Shown here: positions 25,292 through 34,754 of the stretch, in pieces
Layout: the number at the start of each line of letters is the position of its first letter
How positions within the stretch are numbered: the first letter of the stretch is position 1
Assembly: GCF_036346295.1 (NCBI RefSeq)
Contig: NZ_CP107819.1
Span: 4,712,001-4,776,000, forward strand
DNA: 64,000 nucleotides
Origin: Streptomyces sp. NBC_00536
Lineage (GTDB): Bacteria > Actinomycetota > Actinomycetes > Streptomycetales > Streptomycetaceae
Direction: 5' to 3'
Program-made: the position numbers and the translations under genes
Notes under the pieces: model-generated
The model's database searches: none
Told to the model about the DNA's origin: nothing
The model's input: only the letters and a program-made list of their open reading frames with translations

Positions 25292-26359
25292 TCAGGCGGT
25301 GGGGACCGGCGCCTGGAGGTGGGCGCTGATCCACTTGATGCTGCCCTCGCCCATGCCCCGGATGTAGGTCTTGGCGTTGTGCTCGCCACCCGCGATGACC
25401 TGCAAATGCGTCTTTACGGGACCCTTTCCGTAATTCCTGATGAATTTCTCGACATTCGGCTTTCCGCTTTCCTTGCTGCCGATCTGGAAGGCGAGATAGA
25501 CGTCCGGTCCGTCCTTCGTCACGAGTTCCTGGGCGAGGCGCTCCGGATTGTTCGCCTGGCGCTCCTCCTCGTATCCCTTCCACAGCGGGGAGTCCGGCAC
25601 GGTGTCGGGACCGGAGGCGATCACGGCCTTGAATTGATCGGGCTTCTGGAGCACCGACTTCAGTGCCGCGAAGCCGCCGGAGGAGGAGCCCATGAAGGCC
25701 CAGCCGTCCCGGGAGTGGAAGGTGCGGAAGTTGGCCCGCACCAGGTCCGGCACGTCCTCCGTGAGCCAGGTGCCCATCTTCGGCTGCCCGGGGATGTCGC
25801 TGCCGTCGTAGAAGTGTGATTTGTCCGCATTGAGCACGGGCATCACCACGATGAAGGGCAGGCTCCGGCCGTCCTTCGACCAGGCGGCGATGCTGCTCTC
25901 CAGCCGCAGGCCCGCGGCCATCCAGTAGTTCTTGGGGAATCCCCGGCCGCCGGGCAGGGCGATCAGCACCGGGAAGCCGCTGTGCGCGTACTGGGATTCG
26001 AAGTACTGCTTCGGCGCCCACACCCAGACTTTCCCCGTGAAACCCGATTTCTGGCCCTCCAGGGTGGTCACCCCGATCGTCGTCCCGTCGTCGAGGGTGC
26101 TCTCCTCGTGGAACTCCGCCTCCGGGCCGGTCGGCAGCTGGGTCAGCCGTACCGCCTCGGCCACCGGATGCGGGGTGACGACGCTGGTGGGAGCGGGTGT
26201 GGGGGCGGCGCTCGGGGCGTCGAAGCGGACCCGGCCGCCCTGGCCGGAACAGCCTGCGAGCGTGACGGCGAGGCAGGCGGTGAGGCAGGCGGTGAGCAGG
26301 CCGGTGAGCGGGCCTGAGGCCCTGGCCGCCGGGTCCGCCGTGGTCGTGCGCGGTCTCAT
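25292..26359 (-). CDS. Lipoprotein esterase of the esterase D / antigen-85-like family
   Basis: 355-residue alpha/beta hydrolase. The signal peptide ends in lipobox LAGC (Cys near residue 37), followed by a Pro/Thr-rich linker. The catalytic domain has the nucleophile elbow MGSSSGGFAAL, with the Ser in GSSSG, plus VLIALPGGRGFPKNYW, the putative oxyanion region. A late GGEHNAKTY supplies the likely His. The layout is that of esterase D and of mycolyltransferase-like proteins, common as exported esterases in Streptomyces. A GTG three codons earlier (26368) is an alternative start. Codons in the middle (near 25430-25470) are somewhat AT-richer than the neighbours. It is divergent from the kinase gene. 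The substrate is unknown. Confidence 0.85.
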   Translation of the reverse strand: MRPRTTTADPAARASGPLTGLLTACLTACLAVTLAGCSGQGGRVRFDAPSAAPTPAPTSVVTPHPVAEAVRLTQLPTGPEAEFHEESTLDDGTTIGVTTLEGQKSGFTGKVWVWAPKQYFESQYAHSGFPVLIALPGGRGFPKNYWMAAGLRLESSIAAWSKDGRSLPFIVVMPVLNADKSHFYDGSDIPGQPKMGTWLTEDVPDLVRANFRTFHSRDGWAFMGSSSGGFAALKSVLQKPDQFKAVIASGPDTVPDSPLWKGYEEERQANNPERLAQELVTKDGPDVYLAFQIGSKESGKPNVEKFIRNYGKGPVKTHLQVIAGGEHNAKTYIRGMGEGSIKWISAHLQAPVPTA

Positions 26360-26474
26360 GCCGATCACCGTGCCACGGATCCGCTGCCCGCGTGGGCCGA
26401 CAGGGCCTATCGTGCCTAGCCGTCAGGCATGCACGGGTCAGGCATGCATGGGGGAGCACAGGACGGGGGACGCG

Positions 26475-28262
26475 ATGCAGCCGCTCGAAGCCGGCGATCC
26501 GCGCACGATCGGGCCGTACCGGTTGCTCGGCCGGCTCGGGTCGGGCGGGATGGGCCGGGTCTACCTGGGGCGCAGCGCGGGCGGCCGGACGGTCGCGGTC
26601 AAGATCGTGCACCCGTACTTCGCCTCGGACGACGAGTTCCGCGCCCGGTTCCGGCGCGAGGTCGTCGCCGCCCGACGGGTGGGCGGGGAGTGGACCGCCG
26701 AGGTGCTGGGCGCCGACCCGGAGGCCGCCGTTCCGTGGGTGGCCACCGCGTACGTCGCCGGGCCCTCCCTGGACCGGGCGCTCGCCGCGCACGGGCCGCT
26801 GCCGGAGCGCTCCGTCCGGGCGGTCGGCGCGGGGCTGGCCCGCGCCCTGGTGGCGGTGCACGCGCTGGGCCTCGTACACCGTGACGTGAAGCCCTCGAAC
26901 GTGATGCTGACCCTGGACGGGCCGCGGCTGATCGACTTCGGCATCGCCCGGGCCACCGACGGCACCGCCTCGCTGACCGCCAGCGGGGCGTCGGTGGGCT
27001 CGCCCGGCTACATGGCCCCCGAGCAGATCCTCGGCAAGGGGGTCACCGGGGCCTCCGACGTCTTCTCGCTCGGCGCGGTGCTGGCCTTCGCCGCGACCGG
27101 GCAGCCCCCCTTCAGCGGGGACAACGCGGCCACCCTCCTCTACAAGGTGGTCCACGAGGAGCCCGACCTCGGCGGGATCCCGGCCGGGGAGCTGCGCGAG
27201 CTGATCGGCGCGTGCCTGGCGAAGGCGCCGGGCGGGCGGCCCGCCCCGGAGGCGGTCGCGGCGGCGCTGGACGGGGCGCTGGGCGCGCCCGGCTGGCTGC
27301 CGGGGCCGCTGGTGGAGGAGGTGAGCCGGGCCGCGTCACGGCTGCTGGACCTGGACGGGGACCTGGACGTGGGCGTCGGCGCGGGTGCGGGGGCGGGCGC
27401 GGACCCGTTCCCGGGCGCCGGGCCGGGTCCGTACGCCTCGGGGCCGGTGCTGTTCGAGGAATCGCCCTACAGTTCGGACGCGCTGGGCGGTTTCGGTCCC
27501 GCGGATTCCTCGTACGAGGCCCAGCGGGCCCCGGTCGGTGCGGCCGGTCCGTACGGCCCCCAGAGCATCCCGCACCTGCCGACCCAGACGGGCTCCGGCG
27601 GCGCGGCGGGCGGCGCGGCGACGGCTCAGGGCCGGCCGGACGGTGACCGGCGCGGGATCCGCTTCACCGCGGCCGGGCGCCGCCTCAGCTGCACGCTGGT
27701 GCTGGCGATGGGCGTGGTGGCGGCGGCCCTCGGCGGCGGGCTGTACGGGCTGGGCCTGCTGCCCGGCGGTGGCGACGACCGGCACGACACGGCGACCCCT
27801 CCTTCTTCCACGGCGGGCGTCCCCCGCTCCCCGTCGCCCTCCGCGTCCGCCTCGCCATCCGGCGACGGGTCGTCCTCCGCGCCGCCGACGAAGAGCACGC
27901 GGGACGACGTGCCCAAGGAGTTCATCGGCACCTGGAAGGGCTCGATCACCACGAACCTCGGCCTGCCCACGCAGTTCGAGATCACGATCCGGGCCGGGAA
28001 GAAGGGGGCGGTGGTCGCCCGCGACAACTCCGTCATCGACGTGCTCGGCACGAAGTACGACTGCAGCGGCGACTGGAAGCTCTCCGTCGCCACCGACCGC
28101 GCGCTCGTCCTGGACACCGCGGGCGGCCCCAACCCGCACCCCGGCATCTGCGCCCCCGGCTCCGCCGACGAGCGGTTCACCCTCAACGAGGGCGGCAGCG
28201 TCCACTACCGGTCGGGCGACCGGGCCGCCGGAAACCCCGAGGGCGACCTCACGAAGGGATAG
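26475..28262 (+). CDS. Transmembrane Ser/Thr protein kinase (PASTA-less)
   Basis: 595-residue Hanks-type kinase. The kinase domain spans ~14-275: glycine loop LGRLGSGGMGRVYLG, the Lys in TVAVKIV, catalytic loop HRDVKPSNV, DFGIA, and activation segment GSPGYMAPEQ. A low-complexity Gly/Ala/Pro juxtamembrane stretch leads to one TM (~405-425, LVLAMGVVAAALGGGLYGLG), a Ser/Pro linker and a C-terminal extracellular domain of ~120 residues (EFIGTWKGSITTNLGL to the end) with two cysteines and no PASTA repeats. This exterior domain is probably the sensor; its ligand is unknown. The ATG at 26475 follows GGGGGA; an in-frame ATG at 26448 is an alternative. Targets are unknown. Confidence 0.92.
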   Translation: MQPLEAGDPRTIGPYRLLGRLGSGGMGRVYLGRSAGGRTVAVKIVHPYFASDDEFRARFRREVVAARRVGGEWTAEVLGADPEAAVPWVATAYVAGPSLDRALAAHGPLPERSVRAVGAGLARALVAVHALGLVHRDVKPSNVMLTLDGPRLIDFGIARATDGTASLTASGASVGSPGYMAPEQILGKGVTGASDVFSLGAVLAFAATGQPPFSGDNAATLLYKVVHEEPDLGGIPAGELRELIGACLAKAPGGRPAPEAVAAALDGALGAPGWLPGPLVEEVSRAASRLLDLDGDLDVGVGAGAGAGADPFPGAGPGPYASGPVLFEESPYSSDALGGFGPADSSYEAQRAPVGAAGPYGPQSIPHLPTQTGSGGAAGGAATAQGRPDGDRRGIRFTAAGRRLSCTLVLAMGVVAAALGGGLYGLGLLPGGGDDRHDTATPPSSTAGVPRSPSPSASASPSGDGSSSAPPTKSTRDDVPKEFIGTWKGSITTNLGLPTQFEITIRAGKKGAVVARDNSVIDVLGTKYDCSGDWKLSVATDRALVLDTAGGPNPHPGICAPGSADERFTLNEGGSVHYRSGDRAAGNPEGDLTKG

Positions 28263-28371
28263 GCGCGGGTCAGGCGTGTTCGCGACGGCCCCCCGCAACC
28301 GCACCGGACCGCTGGCGTAGGCTGGATCGGTCCGGACAACCCTTGACACACCGCCGAAAGGTGACGCACCG

Positions 28372-29571
28372 GTGACCGACCAGGCCGCTCTCCAGTCTGT
28401 CCTCGACCGTGCCGCCGCAGGGGGCCGGATCACCCAGCAAGAGGCCCTCGACCTCTATCGCGACGCGCCGCTGCACGCGCTCGGCCAGGCCGCCGACGCC
28501 GTGCGCCGCACGCGCTACGCGGGTACCGAGCACATCGCGACGTACATCATCGAGCGCAACATCAACTACACCAACGTGTGCGTCACGGCGTGCAAGTTCT
28601 GCGCCTTCTACGCGGCCCCGAAGGACACCAAGAAGGGCTGGTCCCGGGACCTCGACGACATCCTGCGCCGCTGCGCGGAGACCGTCGAGCTGGGCGGCAC
28701 GCAGATCATGTTCCAGGGCGGGCACCACCCCGACTACGGCGTCGAGTACTACGAGCACCACTTCGCCGCGATCAAGAAGGCCTTCCCGCAGCTGGTCATC
28801 CACTCCCTCGGCGCGTCCGAGGTCGAGCACATGGCCCGCATCTCGGGCGTCTCGGCGGAGGAGGCCATCACGCGCATCCACGCCGCCGGCCTCGACTCCT
28901 TCGCGGGCGCGGGCGCCGAACTCCTCCCGGAGCGGCCGCGCAAGGCGATCGCCCCGCTCAAGGAGTCCGGCGAGCGGTGGCTGGAGATCATGGAGATCGC
29001 CCACGGGCTGGGCGTGGAATCCACCTCCACGATGCTCATGGGCACCGGCGAGACCAACGCCGAGCGGATCGAGCACATCGCGATGATCCGGGACACGCAG
29101 GACCGTACGGGCGGCTTCCGCGCCTTCATCCCGTACACCTACCAGCCCGAGAACAACCACCTCAAGGGCCGCACGCAGGCCACGGTGTTCGAGTACCTGC
29201 GCATGATCGCGATCGCGCGGCTGTACCTCGACAACATCGCGCACATCCAGGGCTCCTGGCTGACGGTCGGCAAGGAGGCGGGCCAGCTGGCGCTGCACTA
29301 CGGCGCCGACGACCTCGGTTCGATCATGCTGGAGGAGAACGTCGTCTCCTCGGCCGGTGCCAAGCACCGCTCGAACCGCCAGGAGATCATCGACCTGATC
29401 CGCAAGGCGGGCCGGACCCCGGCGCAGCGCGCGACGACGTACGAGCACCTGGTGGTCCACGACGACCCGGCGAACGACCCGGTCGACGACCGCGTGGTCT
29501 CGCACATCTCCTCGACGGCGATCGAGGGCGGCACGGCCCACCCCGAGCTGAAGCTGATCTCGTCGAACTGA
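28372..29571 (+). CDS. mqnC: Cyclic dehypoxanthine futalosine synthase MqnC (radical SAM)
   Basis: 399-residue radical SAM enzyme that converts dehypoxanthine futalosine to the cyclic spiro product in menaquinone synthesis. The [4Fe-4S] motif is C-x3-C-x2-C: Cys70, Cys74 and Cys77 in NVCVTACKFCAF. Other family blocks are NINYTNV, MFQGGHHPDYGVEYYE, STSTMLMGTGET and IPYTYQPENNHL. The length is normal. The start is GTG at 28372, after AAAGGTG. Upstream, TAGGCT near 28320 may be a -10 box. A small degenerate amidohydrolase gene and menG follow in the same direction, so these may be co-transcribed. Confidence 0.97.
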   Translation: MTDQAALQSVLDRAAAGGRITQQEALDLYRDAPLHALGQAADAVRRTRYAGTEHIATYIIERNINYTNVCVTACKFCAFYAAPKDTKKGWSRDLDDILRRCAETVELGGTQIMFQGGHHPDYGVEYYEHHFAAIKKAFPQLVIHSLGASEVEHMARISGVSAEEAITRIHAAGLDSFAGAGAELLPERPRKAIAPLKESGERWLEIMEIAHGLGVESTSTMLMGTGETNAERIEHIAMIRDTQDRTGGFRAFIPYTYQPENNHLKGRTQATVFEYLRMIAIARLYLDNIAHIQGSWLTVGKEAGQLALHYGADDLGSIMLEENVVSSAGAKHRSNRQEIIDLIRKAGRTPAQRATTYEHLVVHDDPANDPVDDRVVSHISSTAIEGGTAHPELKLISSN

Positions 29572-29647
29572 TCACCGTTGATGGACGAACTGATCACCAC
29601 CGATTGATCACCGCTGACTGACACCGACGGACGCACGTGACGAACCC

Positions 29648-30337
29648 ATGCTGACGCTCCACACCGCCGACCTCCTCGTCACCGGGCCCGGGTCCGTCCC
29701 GGTGCCGGGCGGGGCGGTCCTGGTCGAGGGTGACCGGATCGCCGGCGTGGGCCCGTACGAGGCCCTCGCCGAGCGGTATCCGCACGCCCGCACCCGGCGC
29801 TGGCCCGGGGTGCTGACCCCGGGGCTCGTCGTGCGCGGGGCGGAGCTGCTGCTGGAGCGGACGTACTACCCCGACGATCCGTACGAGATCGCCGAACTGG
29901 GCGCGGATCCGGTCACCGGGGCGGAGGCCCTGGACGCCCTCGGTCTGACCGAGGCCCGCTGGGGCAACAGCGCCCGGCGCGCCACCCAGAAGCTGCTGTC
30001 GCGCGGGGTGGTCGCGGTCGGCGGCCGGCTGCGCGTGCCGTCCGTCCGTACGGCCGTCTCGCGCTCGGGCCTGGCGCTGATCCCGGCCGTGCCGGTGCTG
30101 CCCGGTGACGGGCGGGCTTCCGGGGCGCCGGACGCGGGTGACTCCGTACCGCCGTCCCTGGACCCCTTCGCGGGGCGGGACGCGGTCGCAGGGGCCTTCC
30201 ACGGGGCGCTGGAGCGCGGCGGACCGGCCCGGTTCGCGGCCTTCGACGCACCGGACCTGGACGCCCTCCTCGCGCGCGGCGCCACGACCTGTGTGGCCAC
30301 GGTCATCGGCGGCCGCCTCCTGCACCGCCGCCGCTGA
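29648..30337 (+). CDS. Amidohydrolase-like protein lacking the metal-binding core
   Basis: 229-residue protein. The N-terminus (LTLHTADLLVTGPGSVPVPGGAVLVEGDRIAGVGP) and the closing segment (TTCVATVIGGRLLHRRR) match the beta-sandwich part of amidohydrolases such as imidazolonepropionase. The H-x-H motif after GVLTPGLVV is absent (GLVVRGAEL), and the rest of the metal site and most of the barrel is missing. It is therefore unlikely to be a working hydrolase, although it has an intact frame. Futalosine-pathway organisms may use an amidohydrolase (aminofutalosine deaminase), so this could be a relic of one; that is inference. It lies 76 bp after mqnC. Confidence 0.75.
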   Translation: MLTLHTADLLVTGPGSVPVPGGAVLVEGDRIAGVGPYEALAERYPHARTRRWPGVLTPGLVVRGAELLLERTYYPDDPYEIAELGADPVTGAEALDALGLTEARWGNSARRATQKLLSRGVVAVGGRLRVPSVRTAVSRSGLALIPAVPVLPGDGRASGAPDAGDSVPPSLDPFAGRDAVAGAFHGALERGGPARFAAFDAPDLDALLARGATTCVATVIGGRLLHRRR

Positions 30338-30491
30338 GCCGCTGAGCGGTCCCGCGCAGGGCGCGGAAGGCCGGGGCAGCGCGCCGCACGGCGGGGCGGG
30401 CCTGCGAGAATGAGGGGGCAACCCCATCGCGCCGTGCCCGCCGCCGCGCCCCGCGCAGCGGCACCGCACCCGAACCCTGCGAGGCCAACCA

Positions 30492-31184
30492 GTGACCCGC
30501 GCATCCCTGGACAAGCAGCCGCACGAAGTCGCCTCCATGTTCGACGGAGTGGCGGCCAACTACGACCTCACGAACGACGTCCTCTCCCTCGGCCAGGCCC
30601 GGCTGTGGCGCAAGGAGGTCGCCAAGGCGGTCGACGCGCGCCCCGCCCAGAAGGTGCTCGACCTGGCCGCCGGGACCGCGACCTCCTCGCTGCCCTTCGC
30701 CGCGACCGGTGCGTACGTCGTGCCCTGCGACTTCTCGCTCGGCATGCTCCGCGAGGGCAAGAAGCGCAACCCGTGGCTGCCGCTGACCGCGGGCGACGCG
30801 ACGAAGCTGCCGTTCAAGGACGACGTCTTCGACTCCGTGACGATCTCCTTCGGGCTGCGCAACGTGCAGGACACCGAGGGCGCCCTGCGCGAGCTGTACC
30901 GGGTCACCAAGCCCGGCGGCAAGGTCGTCATCTGCGAGTTCTCGCAGCCGACCTGGGCCCCCTTCCGGACCGTCTACACCGAGTACCTGATGCGCGCCCT
31001 GCCGCCGGTGGCCCGCGCGGTGTCCTCCAACCCCGACGCGTACGTCTACCTCGCCGAGTCCATCCGCGAGTGGCCGAACCAGCCCGCCCTCGCCCAGCTG
31101 CTGCAGAAGGCCGGCTGGGGCAACGTCGCCTGGCGCAACCTCAGCGGCGGCATCGTGGCGCTGCACCGCGGCACCAAGGCATAG
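30492..31184 (+). CDS. menG: Demethylmenaquinone methyltransferase
   Basis: 230-residue SAM-dependent C-methyltransferase (UbiE/MenG) that converts demethylmenaquinone to menaquinone at the membrane surface. It has the family N-terminus [23 protein letters not shown] motif I in [23 protein letters not shown] and [27 protein letters not shown] and [15 protein letters not shown] are the family signatures. The length is normal. It shares orientation with mqnC and ends 38 bp before the glutaminase gene. With mqnA and mqnC it gives both early and last steps of menaquinone synthesis within 7 kb. Confidence 0.96.
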   Translation: MTRASLDKQPHEVASMFDGVAANYDLTNDVLSLGQARLWRKEVAKAVDARPAQKVLDLAAGTATSSLPFAATGAYVVPCDFSLGMLREGKKRNPWLPLTAGDATKLPFKDDVFDSVTISFGLRNVQDTEGALRELYRVTKPGGKVVICEFSQPTWAPFRTVYTEYLMRALPPVARAVSSNPDAYVYLAESIREWPNQPALAQLLQKAGWGNVAWRNLSGGIVALHRGTKA

Positions 31185-31222
31185 GGACCGCAGGGACGGA
31201 TGGCATAGGGACGGAGAGCGCC

Positions 31223-32134
31223 GTGGACTACCAGGAGCTGCTGGAGCGGATCGAGGCGGACATCGCCCCGCTCGTCGGCAGCGGGACGCCCGCCGAGTAC
31301 ATACCGGCGCTGGCGTCCGTGGACCCGCGGCAGTTCGGCATGGCGATCGCCGACCTCGACGGGAACGTCCACGGGGTCGGCGACTGGCGTACGGCGTTCT
31401 CCGCGCAGTCCATCACCAAGGTGTTCGCGCTGGCCCTCGCCCTCGCGGAGGGCGGCGACAGCCTCTGGGAGCGGGTCGGCCGCGAGCCCTCCGGCAACCC
31501 CTTCAACTCGCTGGTGCAGCTGGAGTACGAGAACGGCATCCCCCGCAATCCGTTCATCAACGCGGGCGCCCTCGTCGTCACCGACCGGCTGCAGACCCTC
31601 ACCGGCGACGCGAGCAGCGAACTCCTGAAGTTCCTCCAGGAGGAGAGCGGCAACCCCGACGTCGCGTTCGACGCCGAGGTCGCCGCCTCCGAGGCGGAGA
31701 ACGGCGACCGCAATGCGGCCCTCGCCCACTTCATGGCCTCGTACGGGAACCTCGGCAACCCGGTCCCCGCGCTCCTCGACCACTACTTCTGGCAGTGCTC
31801 GATCGAACTGACCTGCGCTGACCTGGCCCTTGCCGCCCGCTTCCTGGCCCGGCACGGGCTGCGCGCCGACGGCTCGCGGCTGCTGACCCGCAGCGAGGCC
31901 AAGCAGATCAACGCCGTGATGCTGACGTGCGGGACGTACGACGCGGCGGGCGAATTCGCCTACCGCGTCGGGCTGCCCGGCAAGAGCGGGGTCGGCGGCG
32001 GCATCGTCGCCGTCGTCCCGGGCCTGTGCACGCTCGCCGTGTGGAGCCCCGGGCTGGACGCCCAGGGCAACTCGGTGGCGGGCGTGGCGGCCCTGGACCG
32101 GTTCACGACGCTGACGGGCCTGTCCGTGTTCTAG
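31223..32134 (+). CDS. glsA: Glutaminase
   Basis: 303-residue enzyme hydrolysing L-glutamine to glutamate and ammonia. The fold is of the serine beta-lactamase type with catalytic S-x-x-K at Ser63/Lys66 in AFSAQSITKV. Family blocks are GREPSGNPFNSL, YENGIPRNPFINAGA, NRAALAHFM-like NAALAHFMAS, and the C-terminal RVGLPGKSGVGGGIVAVVP. The GTG at 31223 follows GGAGAG and the ORF has the normal length of the family. A much longer upstream reading overlaps menG and is rejected. It is convergent with a GNAT gene 39 bp away, and the gap contains a short GGGCCC-type hairpin. Confidence 0.96.
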   Translation: MDYQELLERIEADIAPLVGSGTPAEYIPALASVDPRQFGMAIADLDGNVHGVGDWRTAFSAQSITKVFALALALAEGGDSLWERVGREPSGNPFNSLVQLEYENGIPRNPFINAGALVVTDRLQTLTGDASSELLKFLQEESGNPDVAFDAEVAASEAENGDRNAALAHFMASYGNLGNPVPALLDHYFWQCSIELTCADLALAARFLARHGLRADGSRLLTRSEAKQINAVMLTCGTYDAAGEFAYRVGLPGKSGVGGGIVAVVPGLCTLAVWSPGLDAQGNSVAGVAALDRFTTLTGLSVF

Positions 32135-32173
32135 CCGGGCCCCCGTCTTCTTCCAGCGGGCCCTCCCCGTCTC

Positions 32174-32704
32174 CTAGCTGAAGTCCAGCGTGTACTTGCG
32201 GCCCTGGTTGCCACCCGGAGTGGTGAACTCCTCGGCCAGTTCCATGCCGAGCCGCTCCGCCACCGCGATGGAACGGGTGTTGCGCGCGTCGATCATCGCC
32301 ATGACGTGCGGTACGCCCGCCGCCCGTACCCGTTCGACGGTGGCGAGCGCGGCGGCGTACGCGTACCCCTTGCCCCAGAACTCGCGGCCGAGCCGCCAGC
32401 CGATCTCGATCTCCCCCAGGGGCGGGCCCCAGGGCTTGGGCCACGGCTGGGCCCCGGTGAACCCCATGACGGCGCCCTCCGGGTCGACGAGGGTCCACAG
32501 GCAGAAGCCGCGCTGGGCGTCGTGCATCCGCTGGCGGGCGGTGAATTCCTCGTACACGGAGAGCTCGGCGGGACCGCCCAGGAACTCCATGACGTCGGGA
32601 TGGTCGAACACCCGGTGCCAGGCGTGCGCGTCCTCGTCGGTGGGCACGCGCAGCTGGACATCGGGGAGCGGCCGGGTCGGCGGCCGGGTCGGTGAGGCGG
32701 TCAT
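32174..32704 (-). CDS. GNAT acetyltransferase, RimJ/RimL-like
   Basis: 176-residue acetyltransferase of the RimJ/RimL group that modifies protein or small-molecule amines. Motifs are LRVPTDEDAHAWHRVFDHP, GEIEIGWRLGREFWGKGYAYAAALA (acetyl-CoA loop in GREFWGKGYA) and MIDARNTRSIAVAERLGMEL. The ATG at 32704 (MTASPTRPP) follows AAGGG; an in-frame start 23 codons upstream is possible but adds unconserved residues. The gene is divergent from the geranylgeranyl reductase-family gene with a 98-bp promoter gap. Confidence 0.88.
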   Translation of the reverse strand: MTASPTRPPTRPLPDVQLRVPTDEDAHAWHRVFDHPDVMEFLGGPAELSVYEEFTARQRMHDAQRGFCLWTLVDPEGAVMGFTGAQPWPKPWGPPLGEIEIGWRLGREFWGKGYAYAAALATVERVRAAGVPHVMAMIDARNTRSIAVAERLGMELAEEFTTPGGNQGRKYTLDFS

Positions 32705-32802
32705 CGTGGGCAGCCCTTCGGATCGTGATCTCTCTGGCTGCTTAGACTGCACATGTCTCGTGCCGTTCGGCACCCCTAATCGAGCCTTCGGGAGATCCCG
32801 CC

Positions 32803-34086
32803 GTGACCGAGCCCCTCTCCGAACACTCCGCGGACGTGATCGTCGTCGGGGCCGGGCCCGCCGGCTCCACCACCGCGTACTACCTCGCCAAGGCCGGACT
32901 CGACGTCCTGCTGCTGGAGAAGACGGCCTTCCCGCGCGAGAAGGTCTGCGGCGACGGTCTGACCCCGCGCGCCACCAAGCAGCTCGTGGCGATGGGCATC
33001 GACGTCTCCGAAGAGGCCGGCTGGCTGCGCAACAAGGGCCTGCGGATCATCGGCGGCGGGCAGCGGCTCCAGCTGGACTGGCCCGAGCTGGCGTCCTTCC
33101 CCGACTACGGACTCGTACGCAAGCGCGACGACTTCGACGAGACCCTCGCCCGGCAGGCCCAGAAGGCGGGCGCCCGCCTCTACGAGCGCTGCAACGTCGG
33201 CGAGCCCGTACGCGACCCGCGCACCGGCCACATCACGGGCGTGCACGCGAAGCTGGGCGAGGAGAAGACCCCGGTCACCTTCAGCGCCCCCCTCGTCGTC
33301 GCGGCCGACGGCAACTCCTCCCGGCTCTCCCTGGCGATGGGCCTGCACCGGCGCGAGGACCGCCCGATGGGCGTGGCCGTGCGCACGTACTTCACCTCCC
33401 CGCGCCACGACGACGACTACCTGGAGTCCTGGCTGGAGCTGTGGGACCGCCGCGGCGCCCAGGACCGTCTCCTGCCCGGCTACGGCTGGATCTTCGGCAT
33501 GGGCGACGGCACGTCCAACGTCGGCCTCGGCATCCTCAACTCCTCGTCCGCCTTCAAGGAGCTGGACTGGCGCGAGGTCCTGAAGGCGTGGTGCGCGTCC
33601 ATGCCGGAGGACTGGGGCTACACCCCCGAGAACATGACCCAGCCCATCCGCGGCGCGGCCCTCCCCATGGCCTTCAACCGTCAGCCGCACTACACCAAGG
33701 GCCTGCTGCTGGTGGGCGACGCGGGCGGGCTGGTCAACCCGTTCAACGGTGAGGGCATCGCGTACGCGATGGAATCCGGCCAGATCGCGGCCGAGGTCAT
33801 CGTCCAGGCCCACGCCCGCGCCACCCCGGCCCAGCGCGAACTGGCCCTGCACAGCTACCCGAAGGTCCTCAAGGAGACCTACGGCGGCTACTACACCCTG
33901 GGCCGCGCCTTCGTGAAGCTGATCGGCAACCCGAAGGTGATGAAGATCGCCGCCCAGCGCGGCCTGACGCACCCGGTCCTGATGCGCTTCACCCTGAAGA
34001 TGCTGGCGAACCTCACCGACCCCCAGGGCGGCGACGCGATGGACCGCATCATCAACGGCCTGAGCAAGGTCGCCCCGAAGGCGTGA
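32803..34086 (+). CDS. Geranylgeranyl reductase family FAD protein, possible menaquinone reductase
   Basis: 427-residue flavoprotein. The FAD-binding Rossmann motif is VVGAGPAGSTTAYYL near residue 14; other blocks are VCGDGLTPRA, VAADGNSSRLSLAMG and GDAGGLVNPFNGEGIAYAMESG. The family reduces prenyl double bonds; the mycobacterial member MenJ saturates one unit of the menaquinone side chain. Streptomyces menaquinones are partly saturated, and this gene sits between menG and the nuo operon, so the same role is likely here. That is inference; no lipid-tail specificity can be read from sequence. The start is GTG, with GGGAGA upstream. A 14-bp hairpin terminator follows. Confidence 0.87.
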   Translation: MTEPLSEHSADVIVVGAGPAGSTTAYYLAKAGLDVLLLEKTAFPREKVCGDGLTPRATKQLVAMGIDVSEEAGWLRNKGLRIIGGGQRLQLDWPELASFPDYGLVRKRDDFDETLARQAQKAGARLYERCNVGEPVRDPRTGHITGVHAKLGEEKTPVTFSAPLVVAADGNSSRLSLAMGLHRREDRPMGVAVRTYFTSPRHDDDYLESWLELWDRRGAQDRLLPGYGWIFGMGDGTSNVGLGILNSSSAFKELDWREVLKAWCASMPEDWGYTPENMTQPIRGAALPMAFNRQPHYTKGLLLVGDAGGLVNPFNGEGIAYAMESGQIAAEVIVQAHARATPAQRELALHSYPKVLKETYGGYYTLGRAFVKLIGNPKVMKIAAQRGLTHPVLMRFTLKMLANLTDPQGGDAMDRIINGLSKVAPKA

Positions 34087-34100
34087 CCGCACACCCCACC

Positions 34101-34133
34101 CGCCCGCCGGCGCGTTTACCGCGCCGGCGGGCG
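34101..34133. terminator. Perfect 14-bp hairpin terminator
   Basis: CGCCCGCCGGCGCG, loop TTTAC, then its exact reverse complement. It lies between the convergent flavoprotein and small secreted genes and marks the left border of the accessory island. Confidence 0.85.
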
Positions 34134-34141
34134 GCGGCCCC

Positions 34142-34588
34142 TCAGTGGTTGTCGTACGGGGAGACGATGATTTCAGAGTTGACCGACAGCAGCGTGTTTC
34201 CCGCGCTGTCGAAGCCGGCCAGGCGGGCATAAGCCCTGCCGTTCACGTGCAGCTCGGCGAGATATCGAGCGGTACCAATCGTCCCGGTGGTGCAGGGGAT
34301 GTTGTCCACGGAATGCACCGCCGTGCCATCGGGGTCAACGACGTCGACCCGGAATTTGGCACACTTGCTGGGGAATGACTGGATCTCGCCCTGGCCGAGG
34401 AATTCTTGCGGTCCCCAGCCGATCCGGTCCACACAGACGTTGCCCTTGAATCCATTCTGATCGAATGACGTGCACTTTCTGAACGGCGGCACCCAGGCGG
34501 CCTGGGCCGGGCCGCCGACTGCGGTGATCGTGCCAACGGCAGCGGTCGCCACGACGACCGCTGAGGAAATGGCCTTGCGGATTCTCAT
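34142..34588 (-). CDS. Small secreted protein, unknown
   Basis: 148-residue exported protein. The signal peptide is MRIRKAISSAVVVATAAVGT..., cleaved after AQA near residue 30. The mature part has four cysteines (FRKCTSFD, GNVCVDR, SKCAKF, NIPCTTG), suited to two disulfides, and a beta-rich look. No family recognised. GAGGGG precedes the ATG at good spacing. An in-frame start 11 codons earlier (34621) is possible. Base composition is somewhat lower in G+C than the neighbouring core genes. First gene of the island. Confidence 0.75.
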   Translation of the reverse strand: MRIRKAISSAVVVATAAVGTITAVGGPAQAAWVPPFRKCTSFDQNGFKGNVCVDRIGWGPQEFLGQGEIQSFPSKCAKFRVDVVDPDGTAVHSVDNIPCTTGTIGTARYLAELHVNGRAYARLAGFDSAGNTLLSVNSEIIVSPYDNH

Positions 34589-34754
34589 TGGTGTCCCCTC
34601 GCGAGACAAGTGAACCGTCAATAGTGCCGTCCACCAGTGAAAAACAGCTCTCCCCGATGGATCGGCGATCCGCTACGCTAGCCGACCGGCTCCGGGACGT
34701 CGACGGCCGCAGTTGAACAGCTCCTCCGGCAATTACCGAAAACCCGTCCCGGCG

